In this document: positions 5,092-6,192 of the stretch, one piece after another | How positions within the stretch are numbered: the stretch's first letter is position 1 | How the letters are laid out: each line of letters starts with the position of its first letter | DNA from: Candidatus Zixiibacteriota bacterium | GTDB lineage: Bacteria; Zixibacteria; MSB-5A5; SM1-73 | Direction of reading: 5' to 3' | Length of the DNA: 6,192 bases | Assembly: GCA_029933635.1 (NCBI GenBank) | Contig: JAOZNS010000160.1 | Coordinates: forward strand, 1-6,192 | Position numbers and translations under genes: made by a program | The notes under the pieces: model-generated | Seen by the model: only the letters and a program-made list of their open reading frames with translations | Told to the model about the DNA's origin: nothing | Databases searched by the model: none

Positions 5092-5841
5092 ATGGACATC
5101 TATGAAAGGTTTGCATGTTTCTACGCAAAAGGGGCGTACCCCAAGTATAGCGAGAGAATGGCAGAAATACTTCCTGCTGTACTGGAACGATTTGGTGCAA
5201 AGCCACAGACAATTTTAGATTTGGCCTGTGGAGAAGGGGCATTTGCCAGGGCGATGGCGAAGAAAGGCTTTCAGGTCACAGGTGTCGACTTATCTCCAAA
5301 AATGCTACAGATTGCTCAGGAACGAGCTCAACGAGAGAATGTAAAAGTAGAGTTTCTCCTCCAGGACATGCGGTCCTTGTCTTTTGAGGAGAAATTTGAT
5401 TTAGTAACCTGCTGGTATGATAGCCTTAATTACCTCTTGAAGTTGGAGGATTTGACAAGGACATTTGCAGGTGTATGGCGGGCACTGAAGAAAGGGGATC
5501 TTTTCATCTTCGATATGAATACTGTCTATGGATTAGCTATTGGCTGGCAGCGATACCCTTGCTATGTCCAACAGGATACATATGAGTTGTTTGAAATCCA
5601 TCGTCCGATCTATGATTTTGAGAAGAACATAGCCACTTTAAGAATTACAGGATTTGTGAAAGAAGGGAATGGATGGTCCAGGGTGGAGGAAGAGCACAAG
5701 GAGCGTGGGTATTCCCTAAGGGAGATCAGAGAATGCTTAAAGGAAGTTGGTTTGCTGGAACTTGCGTGCTGGGGGAGTCTCCAAGAAATGGATGAACCCA
5801 GACCAGATAGTGGGCGTGTATGGTTCGTGGTACGGAAATAG
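5092..5841 (+). CDS. Class I SAM-dependent methyltransferase, substrate unknown
   Basis: The 249-residue protein has a Rossmann-type methyltransferase core. Motif I is ILDLACGEGAFA (41-52), the SAM-binding loop. VTGVDLS (62-68) places D66 on the SAM ribose, and LLQDMRSL (89-96) puts D92 near the adenine. FDLVTCWYDSLNYLL (102-116) is the motif IV region, with a D-S-L-N-Y segment common in small-molecule methyltransferases of this fold. The N-terminal YERFACFYAK (4-13) is typical of the cap helix in such enzymes. No DNA-methyltransferase N/DPPY motif is present, so it is not an obvious restriction-modification partner for the upstream nuclease-like gene. ATG 5092 follows AGGGTGA (5079-5085) with good spacing. 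The gene sits directly behind short repeat C and stops at 5839, 6 bases before another repeat tail. Fold and cofactor are sure; the acceptor is not. Confidence 0.85.
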   Translation: MDIYERFACFYAKGAYPKYSERMAEILPAVLERFGAKPQTILDLACGEGAFARAMAKKGFQVTGVDLSPKMLQIAQERAQRENVKVEFLLQDMRSLSFEEKFDLVTCWYDSLNYLLKLEDLTRTFAGVWRALKKGDLFIFDMNTVYGLAIGWQRYPCYVQQDTYELFEIHRPIYDFEKNIATLRITGFVKEGNGWSRVEEEHKERGYSLREIRECLKEVGLLELACWGSLQEMDEPRPDSGRVWFVVRK

Positions 5842-5847
5842 ATATAG

Positions 5848-5878
5848 CTTCGCTACCCGCCACCCGTTATACGCCATT
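5848..5878 (+). repeat. Repeat tail with boundary motif GTTATACG
   Basis: CTTCGC, TACCCGCC, CCCGTTATACGCCATT matches 3876-3907 with few changes. It lies 6 bases behind the methyltransferase stop codon and 21 bases before the ribosome binding site end of the next gene remnant. No left half (TTCCGATAAC or variable-stem hairpin) precedes it, so only the right end is present. Confidence 0.6.
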
Positions 5879-5899
5879 TCACTTAAGGAGGAATAGAAG

Positions 5900-6137
5900 A
5901 TGTCAAGTGGGCTAATGAGTGGTTTGAGGATACAAAACTTGTAAACCGTGAAAGATAATCATTGCTTTACTTACCTATAAATTTGGAGAAGCGAATGTGG
6001 AAATTGAGATTCCTATTACAGAACCGGAAATTGATGTAAAATTATTTAATGAACCAATATCCATTACCCGGATTATTCACAAATTCACAGCACCTCTCAA
6101 ATCGCTGAGGCCTCTTGCTGGAGGGACTCCGCCTTAA
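5900..6137 (+). pseudogene. Small unrecognised gene remnant with strong ribosome binding site and two frame breaks
   Basis: AAGGAGG (5885-5891) stands 8 bases before ATG 5900, the best ribosome binding site in the window, yet that frame stops after 14 codons. Shifting once right after the ATG gives VKWANEWFEDTKLVNRE (from 5902). Shifting again at GAAAG (5950-5954) gives KIIIALLTYKFGEANVEI, then PITEPEIDVKLFNEP and onward to TAA 6135-6137. Joined, this makes a coherent protein of about 78 residues, and each break is explained by one missing base, the second in an A-run. I do not recognise a family. Its stop codon lies in the loop of hairpin 6124-6145. Either the gene is decayed, or the sequence has indel errors here. 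Confidence 0.4.
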
Positions 6138-6175
6138 CGGAGTCCGAGGAAGCGGACAGACATAAATGTCTGTCC
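6107..6175. repeat. Two perfect hairpins at the window end
   Basis: GGACTCCG (6124-6131) pairs with CGGAGTCC (6138-6145) around CCTTAA and is flanked by CCTC (6111-6114) with GAGG (6146-6149). Then GGACAGACAT (6154-6163) pairs with ATGTCTGTCC (6166-6175) across only AA. No T-run follows, so a simple intrinsic terminator is unlikely, although the position after a gene remnant would suit one. The style, paired perfect stems behind a damaged gene, matches 1037-1118. The element may continue beyond the window. Confidence 0.5.
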
Positions 6176-6192
6176 CTGGTATAATTAGGTTG

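Noticed and set aside
6124..6175. Rho-independent terminator
   Set aside because: The stems are strong, but no run of T follows either one.

Overview
The window looks like an accessory region from an uncultured bacterium (an archaeon cannot be excluded). The genes are AT-rich, with Shine-Dalgarno motifs of the GGAGG type, and are separated by GC-richer, heavily palindromic intergenic DNA. No marker in the window fixes the taxon. Every gene or gene remnant I accept lies on the + strand.

Layout. 48-701 is the C-terminal remnant of an Lhr-like superfamily 2 helicase. 703-805 is a palindrome-rich spacer. 849-1124 is a frameshifted MNT-type nucleotidyltransferase (antitoxin-like) whose 3' end runs into palindromes. 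1037-1226 is a chain of strong hairpins. 1227-1487 is a leader with two CGAAC-N-GTTCG palindromes. 1488-2813 is a 441-residue protein with an N-terminal PD-(D/E)XK nuclease-like domain. 2822-3029 is structured repeat A. 3078-3588 is a toxin-antitoxin pair: an intact DUF2281-type antitoxin and a MazF/PemK toxin with a one-base frameshift. 3599-3907 is structured repeat B plus a tail. 3947-4849 is an M23-type metallopeptidase domain protein without a signal peptide. 4812-5072 is a doubtful small ORF running into short repeat C. 5092-5841 is a class I SAM-dependent methyltransferase. 5848-5878 is a repeat tail. 5900-6137 is a small unrecognised gene broken by two apparent frameshifts, and the window ends in two perfect hairpins.

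How it fits together. Unrelated genes in one orientation (nuclease, toxin-antitoxin, peptidase, methyltransferase) each follow a recurring boundary that begins GTTAT (1452, 3020, 3895, 5866). The first three genes start 36-58 bases after it. The genes are separated by repeats that fold into variable-stem hairpins. This resembles an integron cassette array with attC sites and no integrase in view (a CALIN-like cluster). The repeats, at about 200 nt with several arms, are longer and more branched than textbook attC sites, so the integron reading is inference. An alternative is a family of MITE-like or RNA-coding structured repeats. Repeats A, B and C keep the same hairpins at equivalent places with different but self-complementary stems. 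That is direct evidence for selection on structure and is the most interesting signal here.

Caution: at least three genes carry apparent single-base frameshifts, so either the accessory genes are decaying or the assembly has indel errors.
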